In this document: one piece after another, positions 16,839-25,568 of the stretch
How the letters are laid out: each line of letters opens with the position of its first letter
Position numbering within the stretch: position 1 is the stretch's first letter
DNA from: Microlunatus antarcticus
Lineage (GTDB): Bacteria > Actinomycetota > Actinomycetes > Propionibacteriales > Propionibacteriaceae
Reading direction: 5' to 3'
DNA: 64,000 nucleotides
NCBI RefSeq assembly: GCF_014193425.1
Contig: NZ_JACHZG010000001.1
Span: 124,001-188,000 of the forward strand
The notes under the pieces: generated by a model
Database searches by the model: none
What the model was told of the DNA's origin: nothing
The model's input: only the letters and a program-made list of their open reading frames with translations
Made by a program: the position numbers and the translations under genes

Positions 16839-18593
16839 GTGACGGCATCGACGACGACCAGCCCCGAGACCACGCCCCCCGGTGCGGTGGTCCCCTCCGA
16901 GCGAGTCGAGGGCTGGTGGCGCAACGCCGTCGTCTACCAGATCTACCCGCGCTCGTTCGCCGACAGCAACGGTGACGGCACCGGTGACATCCCCGGGATC
17001 ATCGCCCACCTGGACCACCTGGCCGAGCTGGGCGTCGACGTCATCTGGCTGTCGCCGGTCTACACCTCGCCGATGGACGACAACGGCTACGACATCGCCA
17101 ACTACCAGGACATCGACCCGCTGTTCGGGACGCTGGCCGACATGGACGAGCTGCTCGCCCAGGCCCACCGGCGCGGGATCAAGATCCTCATGGACCTCGT
17201 GGTCAACCACACCTCGGACGAGCACCCGTGGTTCGTCGAGTCGCGCCAGCCGGGCTCGGCCAAGCGCGACTGGTACTGGTGGCGCCCCGCCCGCGACGGG
17301 CACGAGCCCGGGACGCCCGGCGCCGAGCCGACGAACTGGGCCTCCGCCTTCTCCGGCCCCGCCTGGCACTGGGACGAGGAGGCGGGCGCGTACTACCTGC
17401 ACCTGTTCACCCGCAAGCAGCCCGACCTCAACTGGGGGAACCGGGAGGTCCGCGAGGCCGTCTACGCGATGATGCGCTGGTGGGTCGCCCGCGGGGTGGA
17501 CGGCTTCCGCATGGACGTCATCAACCTCATCTCCAAGCCCACGGAGCTCGTCGACGTGCCGCTCCGGGCGGGGCAGCCGTACGGCGACGGGTTCGAGGCG
17601 GTCGGCAACGGCCACCGGCTGGCCGAGTTCCTCGCGGAGATGAACGAGCAGGTGGGGCTCGACGAGCACCACCTGCTGACCGTGGGCGAGATGCCCGGCT
17701 CGACGGTCGAGCTGGCCCGCACGATCACCGACCGCGCGAACCACGGGCTGAACATGGTGTTCACGTTCGAGCACGTCAACCTCGACCGCGACCCGGAGGG
17801 CTCCAAGTTCTCCCACGTGCCGCTCGACCTGGTCGCGCTCAAGCGCAACCTCGAGGCGTGGCAGGTCGGGCTCGCCGACGTCGGCTGGAACTCGCTCTAC
17901 TGGGACAACCACGACCAGCCGCGGGCGGTGTCGCGCTTCGGCGACGACTCGCCCGAGCACCGGGTCGCCTCGGCCAAGACGCTGGCGAGCGTCCTGCACC
18001 TGCACCGCGGTACGCCGTACGTCTACCAGGGCGAGGAGCTCGGGATGACGAACACGCGGTTCGCGAGCATCGCGGACTACCGCGACGTCGAGGCGCTGAA
18101 CTACCACGCCGAGGCCGTGGGGCTGGGGCAGGACCCCGACACCGTGCTGGCCGGGCTGGCCACGCACAGCCGCGACAACGCGCGGACGCCGATGCAGTGG
18201 GACGACACGCACCAGGCCGGCTTCACCGAGGGCATCCCGTGGCTGTCGGTGAACCCGAACTACGTCACGGTCAACGCGCGCGCCGAGCGGATGGACCCGG
18301 CGTCGGTGTTCCACCACACGCGTCAGCTGATCGCGCTGCGCCACGACCTGGCGGCGGTGGCCGAGGGTCGCTTCGACCTGCTGCTCGGCGACGACCCGCA
18401 GATCTGGGCGCTCACCCGCACGCTCGACGACCAGCGCGTGCTGCTGGTCGCGAACTTCTCCTCCACGCCGGCCACGGTCCCGGACGGGTCCCTGCCCGAC
18501 GTGGCCTCGGCCCGCCTGCTGCTGGCCACGCACGGCGACCGCCGGGGCGCGGACCTGGCGCCCTGGGAGTCGCGGGTCTTCCTGCTCGGCTAG
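16839..18593 (+). CDS. GH13 alpha-glucosidase / oligo-1,6-glucosidase
   Basis: A 584-residue cytoplasmic enzyme without signal peptide. GH13 blocks in order are DLVVNHTSDEHPWF, GVDGFRMDVINLI (catalytic Asp), LTVGEMPGST (acid/base Glu) and WDNHDQPRAVSRFGDD (third Asp). The long GWWRNAVVYQIYPRSFADSNGDG opening is typical of the oligo-1,6-glucosidase/alpha-glucosidase subfamily, which releases glucose from short alpha-glucosides such as isomaltose, maltose or trehalose-6-phosphate. Which substrate applies cannot be told. It starts with GTG at 16839. Confidence 0.88.
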   Translation: MTASTTTSPETTPPGAVVPSERVEGWWRNAVVYQIYPRSFADSNGDGTGDIPGIIAHLDHLAELGVDVIWLSPVYTSPMDDNGYDIANYQDIDPLFGTLADMDELLAQAHRRGIKILMDLVVNHTSDEHPWFVESRQPGSAKRDWYWWRPARDGHEPGTPGAEPTNWASAFSGPAWHWDEEAGAYYLHLFTRKQPDLNWGNREVREAVYAMMRWWVARGVDGFRMDVINLISKPTELVDVPLRAGQPYGDGFEAVGNGHRLAEFLAEMNEQVGLDEHHLLTVGEMPGSTVELARTITDRANHGLNMVFTFEHVNLDRDPEGSKFSHVPLDLVALKRNLEAWQVGLADVGWNSLYWDNHDQPRAVSRFGDDSPEHRVASAKTLASVLHLHRGTPYVYQGEELGMTNTRFASIADYRDVEALNYHAEAVGLGQDPDTVLAGLATHSRDNARTPMQWDDTHQAGFTEGIPWLSVNPNYVTVNARAERMDPASVFHHTRQLIALRHDLAAVAEGRFDLLLGDDPQIWALTRTLDDQRVLLVANFSSTPATVPDGSLPDVASARLLLATHGDRRGADLAPWESRVFLLG

Positions 18594-18644
18594 GGCGCTC
18601 GGTCGCGGTGCGGACCCGCCGCAGCTCTGTCAGAGGGTGCACCG

Positions 18645-19265
18645 ATGCTGGATCTCAGCCCAGCATCGGAGGAGACCGTGTACGCACCCACCGAGGACGA
18701 CGAGGTCACGACGTCCGTCCGCTACGCCGATCAGCAGCTCGCCGCGATCCACGCGAGCCTGCTCGGCCTGACCGAGGAGCAGGCGCGCTCGACACCCTGC
18801 CATAGCGCCCTCTCGCCGGCCGGGCTGGTCAAGCACGTGACGCGGGTGATGAGGCAGGCCGTGGTGACGCTGACGCGGGGTCCCGACCTCGCCGCGGAGC
18901 TCGACCTCGCGGCCCACGAGGCGAGCTTCGTGCTCGCCGACGACGAGACCGCGGCGGGCGTGCTCGAGCAGTTCGAGGCGGCGAGACCGGGCTACCTCGC
19001 CGCGATCGCCGGGACCGACCCCGATGCACGGACGCTGACGCCGCCGGCACCGTGGGACGGGATCGACGACGAGCGCCCGGTGAGGCGTCGCTACCAGCTG
19101 CTCCACCAGATCGAGGAGCTCGCGCGCCACGCCGGCCACGCGGACATCCTGCGGGAGCAGATCGACGGCGTCTCGGTCCCGGCCCTCGTGCTGACCGAGG
19201 ACGGTGCGCCGCCGAACGACTTCTTCGCGCCGTACGTGCCGGCGCCCGGGACGCTCGGCGCCTGA
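18645..19265 (+). CDS. DinB/DUF664-family protein
   Basis: A 206-residue helical protein. YADQQLAAIHASLLGLTEEQ opens the four-helix bundle, LVKHVTRVMRQAVV supplies the first His, and LLHQIEELARHAGHADILREQIDG carries the other histidines of the DinB-type metal site. Many DUF664 proteins are thiol-dependent (mycothiol) transferases, but this is not proven here. ATG at 18645 with an AGAGGG element upstream; GTG at 18679 is an alternative. Confidence 0.8.
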   Translation: MLDLSPASEETVYAPTEDDEVTTSVRYADQQLAAIHASLLGLTEEQARSTPCHSALSPAGLVKHVTRVMRQAVVTLTRGPDLAAELDLAAHEASFVLADDETAAGVLEQFEAARPGYLAAIAGTDPDARTLTPPAPWDGIDDERPVRRRYQLLHQIEELARHAGHADILREQIDGVSVPALVLTEDGAPPNDFFAPYVPAPGTLGA

Positions 19266-19281
19266 CGGCGCCGGTGCAGCC

Positions 19282-19713
19282 CTAGCGGTCGAGCGCCTTC
19301 TTGACGTCGGAGCCCTTGATCCCGGCCAGCGTCTGCTGCGCCGACGCCTTCACGGCGTCGACGGTCTCCTTGGCCTGCTTGATCGCGCGCTGCGGGGCCT
19401 TGACCTTCTTGATCATGCTGTAGCCGATCGCCCCGAGGATACCGGCCAGCACGAGCAGCGCTGCGCCGACGATGAGGAACGAGGCCCACTCGGGCAGCCC
19501 GAGCCGCACCAGCACGTAGACGACGCAGAAGTAGAGGATGAAGACGGCCGAGACGCCGAAGAACGCGGCGCCCGCGAGCAGGCCCGCACCGATCCCGCCC
19601 GCCTTGGCGGCGGGGACGAGCTCGGCCTTGGCCAGCTGGACCTCGTCGCGCACCAGCTCCTTCACGTCGCCCGTGATGGCCTTGATGATGTCGCCGACGG
19701 CTTGCTCCGCCAT
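19282..19713 (-). CDS. Phage-holin-superfamily III-like membrane protein (DUF1469)
   Basis: A 143-residue protein with a cytoplasmic amphipathic N-terminus (IKAITGDVKELVRDEVQLAKAEL), two transmembrane helices (about 40-65 and 72-97) and a Lys-rich C-terminal helix. This matches the PF07332 layout. Despite the family name, these are chromosomal membrane proteins in actinobacteria and not evidence of a phage. ATG at 19713 has GGGAGG 6 nt upstream. Function unknown. Confidence 0.8.
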   Translation of the reverse strand: MAEQAVGDIIKAITGDVKELVRDEVQLAKAELVPAAKAGGIGAGLLAGAAFFGVSAVFILYFCVVYVLVRLGLPEWASFLIVGAALLVLAGILGAIGYSMIKKVKAPQRAIKQAKETVDAVKASAQQTLAGIKGSDVKKALDR

Positions 19714-19918
19714 GATGTGCCTCCCTCGTTCGCTCCGGAGCCTAGTGGCTAGACCGGGCTGCGTCGGGCAGCGGTCCGGCGTCGTCGGGACGCGGCGGCC
19801 AGCAGGGCCGGGGGCAGGGGGCCGGCCAGGACGGCCGCGCGGGTCGTCAGGGTTGTCTCTGGGTCGTCGACACCGACGTGCTCGAGGACGTGCGACGACG
19901 AGAGCGAAGGGGACGGAC

Positions 19919-20368
19919 ATGGCGGAGGAGCAGACGGCGCCGGCGCGGCTCCGGGCGCTGGCCAGCTGGCAGGCCGGGCGGGTCGCCACGCTCGGCGCCC
20001 GGCTCACCGCCGCGCACATGGCCCTGGAGGCGCGGTCGGACTTCGCCGTGCTGGCCGCGCTGGACGAGCTGGGTGCGCTGAGCCAGGCCGAGATCGGCCG
20101 GAGCCTCGGCCTCGACCGGGCGAACGTCAACCGCATCGTGACCCGGCTGGAGCGCGAGGGGCTGCTCGAGCGCGCCGCGGACCCGCACGACGGCCGGCGG
20201 CTGGTCCTGACGGCGACCGCCGCCGGGGGTGACCACCTGCGTGACCTCGAGCGCCGGGCGGCCCGGGTGCAGGACGAGCTGCTGGTCGCCCTCGACGCCG
20301 AGGAGCGGGAGCAGCTGCGGCTGCTGCTCGACCGCGTCCTGGCCGCCCATCCCGCGCAGCCGGCCTAG
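19919..20368 (+). CDS. MarR-family transcription regulator
   Basis: A 149-residue protein with the MarR winged helix: FAVLAALDELGALSQAEIGRSLGLDRANVNRIV (HTH) and the wing ADPHDGRRLVLTATAAG. It lies next to and convergent with an MFS exporter gene, which could be its target or simply a neighbour. The effector is unknown. The ATG at 19919 has AAGGGG 6 nt upstream. Confidence 0.88.
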   Translation: MAEEQTAPARLRALASWQAGRVATLGARLTAAHMALEARSDFAVLAALDELGALSQAEIGRSLGLDRANVNRIVTRLEREGLLERAADPHDGRRLVLTATAAGGDHLRDLERRAARVQDELLVALDAEEREQLRLLLDRVLAAHPAQPA

Positions 20369-21570
20369 CCCGCCCGGCCCTCCACCGCGGCTGGTGCCTC
20401 GACCCGCGTACGGGCGGCGAGGAGGAGGGTGCCGACGAGGACGGCGGCGACGGCGGTGGCCCAGCCGAGGGCCCGCCAGCTGCTCTCGGTGGTGAAGCCG
20501 GCAGCCGCGAACGAGCCGCCGACCTGCGCGGCGATGCCCAGCACCTCCGCGACCGGCTGGACGCGGCCGCGTTCCGCCGGGCGGTAGGACGAGGCGATCA
20601 TGGCGCTGCCGCCGGAGTAGGCGAGGTTCCACCCGACGCCCACCGCGAACATCGCCGTCAGGTAGAGCGGGAGCGAGGCCCCTCCCGCGGCGGCGAGGCC
20701 GGCCAGCAGGATCACGGCGCAGCCGAGCGCGGCGACGCGACGTTCGCCGAGGCGCCCGATGACGCGCGGCACCAGGAAGCCCGGGGCGAACATCCCGACC
20801 AGGTGCAGCTGGATCGCGAGTGCCGCCTGCCCGGGCGTCCGGCCCGCCGCCAGCCCGAGGATCGGCCCGGCGGTCATCAGCGCCAGCATGGTCAGCGCGG
20901 CGACCACGGCGGCCGTGGTCCCCAGCAGCAGGACGGGCTGGCGCCACAGGACCCCGTACGGACGGGGTGCCGCGGCGTCCGGGGAGCCGGCCTCGGGCCG
21001 GGGTGCCGGCGGCGGGAGCCGGAGGCGGCTGTTCCAGACCGCGGAGCCAAGGCCGAGCGCGGCGACCAGGAGGTAGGACGCGACGTACGGGGTGGGCGTC
21101 AGGTCGCGCACGCCGGTCGCGGCGAACGGCCCCACCAGGGCGGCGACCAGGCCGCCGGCCAGGACGGTGCTGACCGCACGGGCCCGGGCGTCCGGGTTGG
21201 TGTCGGCGGCGAGGTAGCGGTAGTAGCCGACGGTCGCGTTAGAGGCGCCGACGAGCGCGGTCCCGACGCAGAACAGGCCGAACGACCCGTGGGCGATGGC
21301 CAGCGCCGACACGGTGCCGCCGGCCGTGGCCACGAGGCCCGACACCACGAAGGTCGCCCGGTGGCCGAAGCGGCCGATCGCCCGGGACGCGAAGAAGGTG
21401 GTCAGGCCGGCGGCGACGAACAGCAGGCTGAACGGCAGCGTGGCCAGCTCCGGGCGCGGCGCGACCTGCGTCCCGACGATGCCGGTCAGGGTCAGGTCGA
21501 CGCTCGAGCCGGCGACGGCGAAGGCCTGCGCGACCGCGAGGTGCCGGACGACCCGGGCGGGAGAGCTCAC
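20365..21570 (-). CDS. MFS transporter
   Basis: About 401 residues with 12 predicted membrane helices and the MFS loop FASRAIGRFGHRATFVV between helices 2 and 3. The spacing of helices suits a 12-TM drug or metabolite exporter. It is divergent from an AraC-type regulator whose start lies 50 bp away, so that regulator probably controls it. The GTG at 21570 is the first good start before the hydrophobic part. Substrate unknown. Confidence 0.85.
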   Translation of the reverse strand: MSSPARVVRHLAVAQAFAVAGSSVDLTLTGIVGTQVAPRPELATLPFSLLFVAAGLTTFFASRAIGRFGHRATFVVSGLVATAGGTVSALAIAHGSFGLFCVGTALVGASNATVGYYRYLAADTNPDARARAVSTVLAGGLVAALVGPFAATGVRDLTPTPYVASYLLVAALGLGSAVWNSRLRLPPPAPRPEAGSPDAAAPRPYGVLWRQPVLLLGTTAAVVAALTMLALMTAGPILGLAAGRTPGQAALAIQLHLVGMFAPGFLVPRVIGRLGERRVAALGCAVILLAGLAAAGGASLPLYLTAMFAVGVGWNLAYSGGSAMIASSYRPAERGRVQPVAEVLGIAAQVGGSFAAAGFTTESSWRALGWATAVAAVLVGTLLLAARTRVEAPAAVEGRAG

Positions 21571-21619
21571 GGGTGCAGCCTGCCCTGCGCCGCGGTCGGT
21601 CGCGAACGAGAATGGCCCG

Positions 21620-22069
21620 GTGACCCGAGCCGGCGAGGAACGCAACCGGGCGATGCTCCGCGCCCGGGACGCGATGGACGCGGGCTACGAGGGGGAGCTC
21701 GACATCGCGGCCCTGGCCCGGCTGGCCTGCTGCTCGCCGAGCCACTTCATCCGGACCTTCGCGGCGACGTTCGACGAGACGCCGCACCGCTACCTCCAGC
21801 GGCGTCGGGTGGAGCGGGCCATGTTCCTGCTGCGCTCGACGCCGGCGAACGTCACCGACGTCTGCTGGTCCGTCGGGTTCGCGAGCCTGGGCACGTTCAC
21901 GCGGACGTTCACCCGGGTGGTCGGGGAGACGCCCACCGCATACCGCGCCCGGGGCCCGCTGCCGCCGGTGCCGTCCTGCTTCGCCATGGCCTGGCTGCGA
22001 CCGAGCAGTTTCGGAGAAGCGGGGGACGGCCGTACGGCACTAGCGTCCGACGCATGCTCACCTCGTTGA
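21620..22069 (+). CDS. AraC-family regulator with DNA-binding domain only
   Basis: A 149-residue protein. Two helix-turn-helix motifs are seen, LDIAALARLACCSPSHFIRT and VTDVCWSVGFASLGTFTRTF, which is the full AraC DNA-binding domain. There is no ligand-binding N-terminal domain, so it is shorter than usual AraC proteins. The GTG at 21620 lies in the 49-bp gap from the divergent MFS gene. Its stop lies inside the next gene, a VOC protein, implying a two-gene operon. Confidence 0.83.
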   Translation: MTRAGEERNRAMLRARDAMDAGYEGELDIAALARLACCSPSHFIRTFAATFDETPHRYLQRRRVERAMFLLRSTPANVTDVCWSVGFASLGTFTRTFTRVVGETPTAYRARGPLPPVPSCFAMAWLRPSSFGEAGDGRTALASDACSPR

Positions 22070-22461
22070 CCATCACGTCCCTCTACGTCCTCGACCAGGA
22101 CCAGGCGCTCGACTTCTACGTCGGCACGCTCGGGCTCGAGGTCGGCAGCGACCTCGACCTCGGCTTCATGCGCTGGCTGACCGTCCGGGTCCCCGGCGAG
22201 ACGCGCGAGGTCCTGCTCGAGCGGCCCGGCCCGCCCGCGATGGACGGGGGGACCGCCGACCAGGTGCGCGACCTCGTCACCAAGGGTGCGAGCGCGGGCA
22301 CGCTGTTCTTCAACACCGACGACGTCCAGCAGACCTGGGACGACCTCAAGGCCAAGGGCGTCGACCTGCCGGAGGAGCCGACCGAGCGCGGCTACGGGAA
22401 GGACTTCGGGTTCCGAGACCCGTTCGGCAACCACGTCCGCATCGCCCAGCTGCCGGGCTGA
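22054..22461 (+). CDS. VOC (glyoxalase) superfamily protein
   Basis: A 135-residue protein. SLYVLDQDQALDFYVGTLGL and FGFRDPFGNHVRI are the paired VOC repeats, with a likely metal-ligand His in FGNHVRI. The gene start overlaps the end of the AraC regulator by 16 bp, so the two are coexpressed; the pair could be a small resistance or detoxification unit with the MFS exporter. No substrate can be assigned. Confidence 0.83.
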   Translation: MLTSLTITSLYVLDQDQALDFYVGTLGLEVGSDLDLGFMRWLTVRVPGETREVLLERPGPPAMDGGTADQVRDLVTKGASAGTLFFNTDDVQQTWDDLKAKGVDLPEEPTERGYGKDFGFRDPFGNHVRIAQLPG

Positions 22462-22478
22462 CGCCGGGCGAGACGGCG

Positions 22479-24419
22479 TCAGTCCTCCGACGAGGTCGTG
22501 GCCAGGTTGCCCTTGATCAGGTCCATGACCGTGGAGTCGGTCAGGGTCGTCACGTCGCCCAGCTCGCGGTTCTCGGCGACGTCGCGGAGCAGGCGGCGCA
22601 TGATCTTGCCCGAGCGGGTCTTCGGGAGCTCCTGGACGACCATGATCTGGCGCGGCCGGGCGATCGGGCCGATCTCCTTCGCCACGTGCGTCCGCAGCTC
22701 GGCGACCACGTCCGGACCGCCGTCGCCGGCCTCGCTGCGCAGGATGACGAAGGCGACGATCGCCTGGCCGGTCGTGTCGTCGGTCGCCCCGACCACGGCC
22801 GCCTCGGCGACCTTGGGGTGCGAGACCAGGGCCGACTCGATCTCCGCGGTCGACATCCGGTGCCCGGACACGTTCATCACGTCGTCGACCCGGCCCAGGA
22901 GCCAGATGTCGCCGTCGGCGTCGAGCTTGGCGCCGTCGCCGGCGAAGTAGACGCCGGGGAAGCGCGACCAGTAGGTGTCGGTGTAGCGCTGCTCGTCGCC
23001 CCAGATGCCGCGCAGCATCGCCGGCCACGGCTTGTCGATGACGAGGTAGCCGGCGGCGTCGTCCGCGATCGGCTGCCCCTCGTCGTTGACGACCTTGACG
23101 CTGACCCCGGGCACGGCGCGCATCGCCGAGCCGGGCTTGCCCTCGGCCACGCCCGGCATGGGCGAGATCATGTGCATCCCGGTCTCGGTCTGCCACCAGG
23201 TGTCGACCACCGGCGTGCGGTCGTGGCCGATGTGACGGCGGTACCAGACGTACGCCTCCGGGTTGATCGGCTCACCGACCGAGCCGAGGATCCGCAGCGT
23301 CGACAGGTCGTAGCGCGCGGGGATGTCCTCGCCCCACTTCATGAACGTGCGGATCGCGGTCGGGGCGCAGTAGAGGATCGTGACGCCGTACTTGTCGACG
23401 ATCTCCCACCACCGGCCCTGGTGCGGGCTGTCGGGCGTCCCCTCGTACATGACGCTCGTCGCGCCGTTGGCCAGCGGGCCGTAGACGAGGTACGAGTGCC
23501 CGGTCACCCAGCCGATGTCGGCCGCGGTCCAGAACACGTCGGTGTCGGCCTTGAGGTCGAACGTCGCCCAATGCGTGTACGCGACGCCGACGAGGTAGCC
23601 GCCGGTCGTGTGGAGGATGCCCTTCGGCTTACCGGTGCTGCCCGAGGTGTACATGATGTAGAGCGGGTGCTCGGCCGGGAACGTCTCGTACGCGTGCTCG
23701 GTGGGCTGGGACTCGACGAGGTCGTGCCACCACACGTCGCGGCCCTCGACCATCGCGGTCTCCTGGCCGGTCCGGCGCACGACGAGGACGTTCTTGACCT
23801 CCGGGCAGCGTTCCAGGGCCTCGTCCACGGCGGGCTTGAGCGCCGACGACTTCCCCTTGCGCCAGCCGCCGTCGGCGGTGATGACGTGCTCGACGCCGCA
23901 GTCGAGGATCCGGGTGGCCAGCGCGTCGGAGGAGAAGCCGCCGAACACGACCGTGTGCGGGGCGCCGAGGCGGGCGCAGGCCAGCATCGCGACCGCGGCC
24001 TCCGGGACCATCGGGAGGTAGATCGCGACCCGGTCGCCGGCCTTGACGCCCAGCTCGGTCAGCGCGTTCGCGGCCTGGCAGACCTGGGCCGTGAGCTCGG
24101 CGTACGTGATCGTGCGGGTGTCGCCGGGCTCGCCCTCGAAGTGGAACGCGACCCGGTCGCCGTGGCCGGCCTCGACGTGGCGGTCGAGGCAGTTGTACGC
24201 GGCGTTGAGCGTGCCGTCGGCGTACCACTGCGCGAAGGGCGCGTTGCTCCAGTCGAGCGTCTCGGTCGGAGGGGTGCCCCAGGAGAGCCGGTCGGCCTGC
24301 TCCGCCCAGAAGGCGACGTCGTCCGCGGCGGCCTCGGTGAACGTCGCCTCGGTGACGTTGGCGTGCTCCGCCAGCCCCGGCGGCGGCGGGAAGCGGTCGG
24401 TCCGGGCGTCGTCGCTCAC
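22479..24419 (-). CDS. acs: Acetyl-coenzyme A synthetase
   Basis: A 646-residue protein, the normal length. LYIMYTSGSTGKPKGILHTT is the P-loop (motif A3). The CoA-site segments WWQTETGMHMISP and WLLGRVDDVMNVSGHRM are intact, and the catalytic Lys sits in KTRSGKIMRR, the site of regulation by lysine acetylation. It makes acetyl-CoA from acetate, ATP and CoA. The GTG at 24419 has AGGAG 6 nt upstream. It is convergent with the VOC gene. M. tuberculosis Rv3667 lies in the same broad neighbourhood. Confidence 0.96.
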   Translation of the reverse strand: MSDDARTDRFPPPPGLAEHANVTEATFTEAAADDVAFWAEQADRLSWGTPPTETLDWSNAPFAQWYADGTLNAAYNCLDRHVEAGHGDRVAFHFEGEPGDTRTITYAELTAQVCQAANALTELGVKAGDRVAIYLPMVPEAAVAMLACARLGAPHTVVFGGFSSDALATRILDCGVEHVITADGGWRKGKSSALKPAVDEALERCPEVKNVLVVRRTGQETAMVEGRDVWWHDLVESQPTEHAYETFPAEHPLYIMYTSGSTGKPKGILHTTGGYLVGVAYTHWATFDLKADTDVFWTAADIGWVTGHSYLVYGPLANGATSVMYEGTPDSPHQGRWWEIVDKYGVTILYCAPTAIRTFMKWGEDIPARYDLSTLRILGSVGEPINPEAYVWYRRHIGHDRTPVVDTWWQTETGMHMISPMPGVAEGKPGSAMRAVPGVSVKVVNDEGQPIADDAAGYLVIDKPWPAMLRGIWGDEQRYTDTYWSRFPGVYFAGDGAKLDADGDIWLLGRVDDVMNVSGHRMSTAEIESALVSHPKVAEAAVVGATDDTTGQAIVAFVILRSEAGDGGPDVVAELRTHVAKEIGPIARPRQIMVVQELPKTRSGKIMRRLLRDVAENRELGDVTTLTDSTVMDLIKGNLATTSSED

Positions 24420-24500
24420 GGTGTGCTCCTCAGCAGGTGGGTCGGGTGCGTCTCGCACCCTATACAGCCCGCCGGGACCGGACGGTCCGGCCGTACGGGC

Positions 24501-25505
24501 TCACTCCGAGCCGCGCGGCACGACCTCGGTCTCGAGGATGGTCACGCGCTCGACGGGCCGGCCCTCGACGAGGCCGATGAGCACGTCCACCATCGTCCGC
24601 CCGACCTCGAGCGTGGGCTGGCGGACGGTCGTGAGCGGCGGCACCGAGCTCTGCGCGTAGTAGTTGTCGTCCACCGTGACCACGCCGAGGTCGCGGGGCA
24701 CGACCAGACCGTGCTCGCGCAGGACGGCCAGGGCGCCGGCGGCCATCTGCGCGCTGGCGACGAACAGGCCGTCGAAGGGCACGCCGCGGGCGAGCAGCCG
24801 GCGCGCGGCCTCGCCCCCGCTCGCCGGGCTGAAGTCGCCGTGCTCCACCAGGTCGTCCGCCTGGCCGGCCTCGGCGAGGGCCCGGCGCCAGCCGGTGAGG
24901 CGGTCGACGCCGACCCCCATGTCGGCGGGCCCGGTGATGGTGGCGATCCGCGCCCGCCCTGCGGCCACGAGCCGGCGGGTCACCGTCGCGGCCGCCTCGA
25001 CGTTGTCGACGTCGACGTAGCAGGGGAGCGACCCCTCCGCGCTCATCGGGCGGCCGCCGAAGACCAGGGGCAGGGCGTCGTCCAGGTGCGCGTACGAGCG
25101 GTCGTCGCTGTGGTGCGACAGGACCAGGGCCCCGTCGACGCTCCCGGTCCGCAGGTAGCGCCGGGTCTTGTCCTCCGAGCCCGCGGAGATCAGCAGGGCG
25201 AGGGTGAAGTCGGTCTGGGACACGCGCATCGCCGCGCCCTGGATGACCGAGGCGAAGTAGGGGTCGGTGAAGAACGTGGCCGTCTTCTCGGGGATGACGA
25301 GCGCGAGGGTCTGGGTGCGCCGGCTGACCAGCGAGCGGGCGGCGCGGTTGGGGGTGTAGCCGAGCCGCTCGATCGCGGCCGACACCGCGGCCACGGCCTC
25401 GGGCGTGACGCTCGGCGAGTCGTTGATGACGCGGGAGACGGTCGACTTGGAGACGCCCGCCGCCGCGGCCACCATCTTCAGCGTCGGGACGACGGTGACG
25501 GTCAC
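24501..25505 (-). CDS. LacI-family transcription regulator
   Basis: A 334-residue protein. The HTH LKMVAAAAGVSKSTVSRVIN and hinge helix PNRAARSLVSRRT open it, followed by a periplasmic-binding-protein-like ligand domain (FVASAQMAAGALAVLREHGL; VVTVDDNYYAQSSVPPLTTV). It is divergent from an aldo-keto reductase gene 63 bp away, and is probably its regulator. The ligand, likely a sugar or sugar acid, is unknown. The start could also be one of the GTG or GTC codons shortly after 25505. Confidence 0.87.
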   Translation of the reverse strand: MTVTVVPTLKMVAAAAGVSKSTVSRVINDSPSVTPEAVAAVSAAIERLGYTPNRAARSLVSRRTQTLALVIPEKTATFFTDPYFASVIQGAAMRVSQTDFTLALLISAGSEDKTRRYLRTGSVDGALVLSHHSDDRSYAHLDDALPLVFGGRPMSAEGSLPCYVDVDNVEAAATVTRRLVAAGRARIATITGPADMGVGVDRLTGWRRALAEAGQADDLVEHGDFSPASGGEAARRLLARGVPFDGLFVASAQMAAGALAVLREHGLVVPRDLGVVTVDDNYYAQSSVPPLTTVRQPTLEVGRTMVDVLIGLVEGRPVERVTILETEVVPRGSE

Positions 25506-25568
25506 CGCGGCCGTGCCGCGCTCGGGGCCGCTCTCACGTCGCTCATGCTAGGGCTCTAACGTTCAGTC

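Noticed and set aside
19282-19713. Phage remnant from the holin-like protein
   Set aside because: DUF1469 proteins are chromosomal housekeeping membrane proteins in actinobacteria, and no lysin, integrase or structural phage gene is near.
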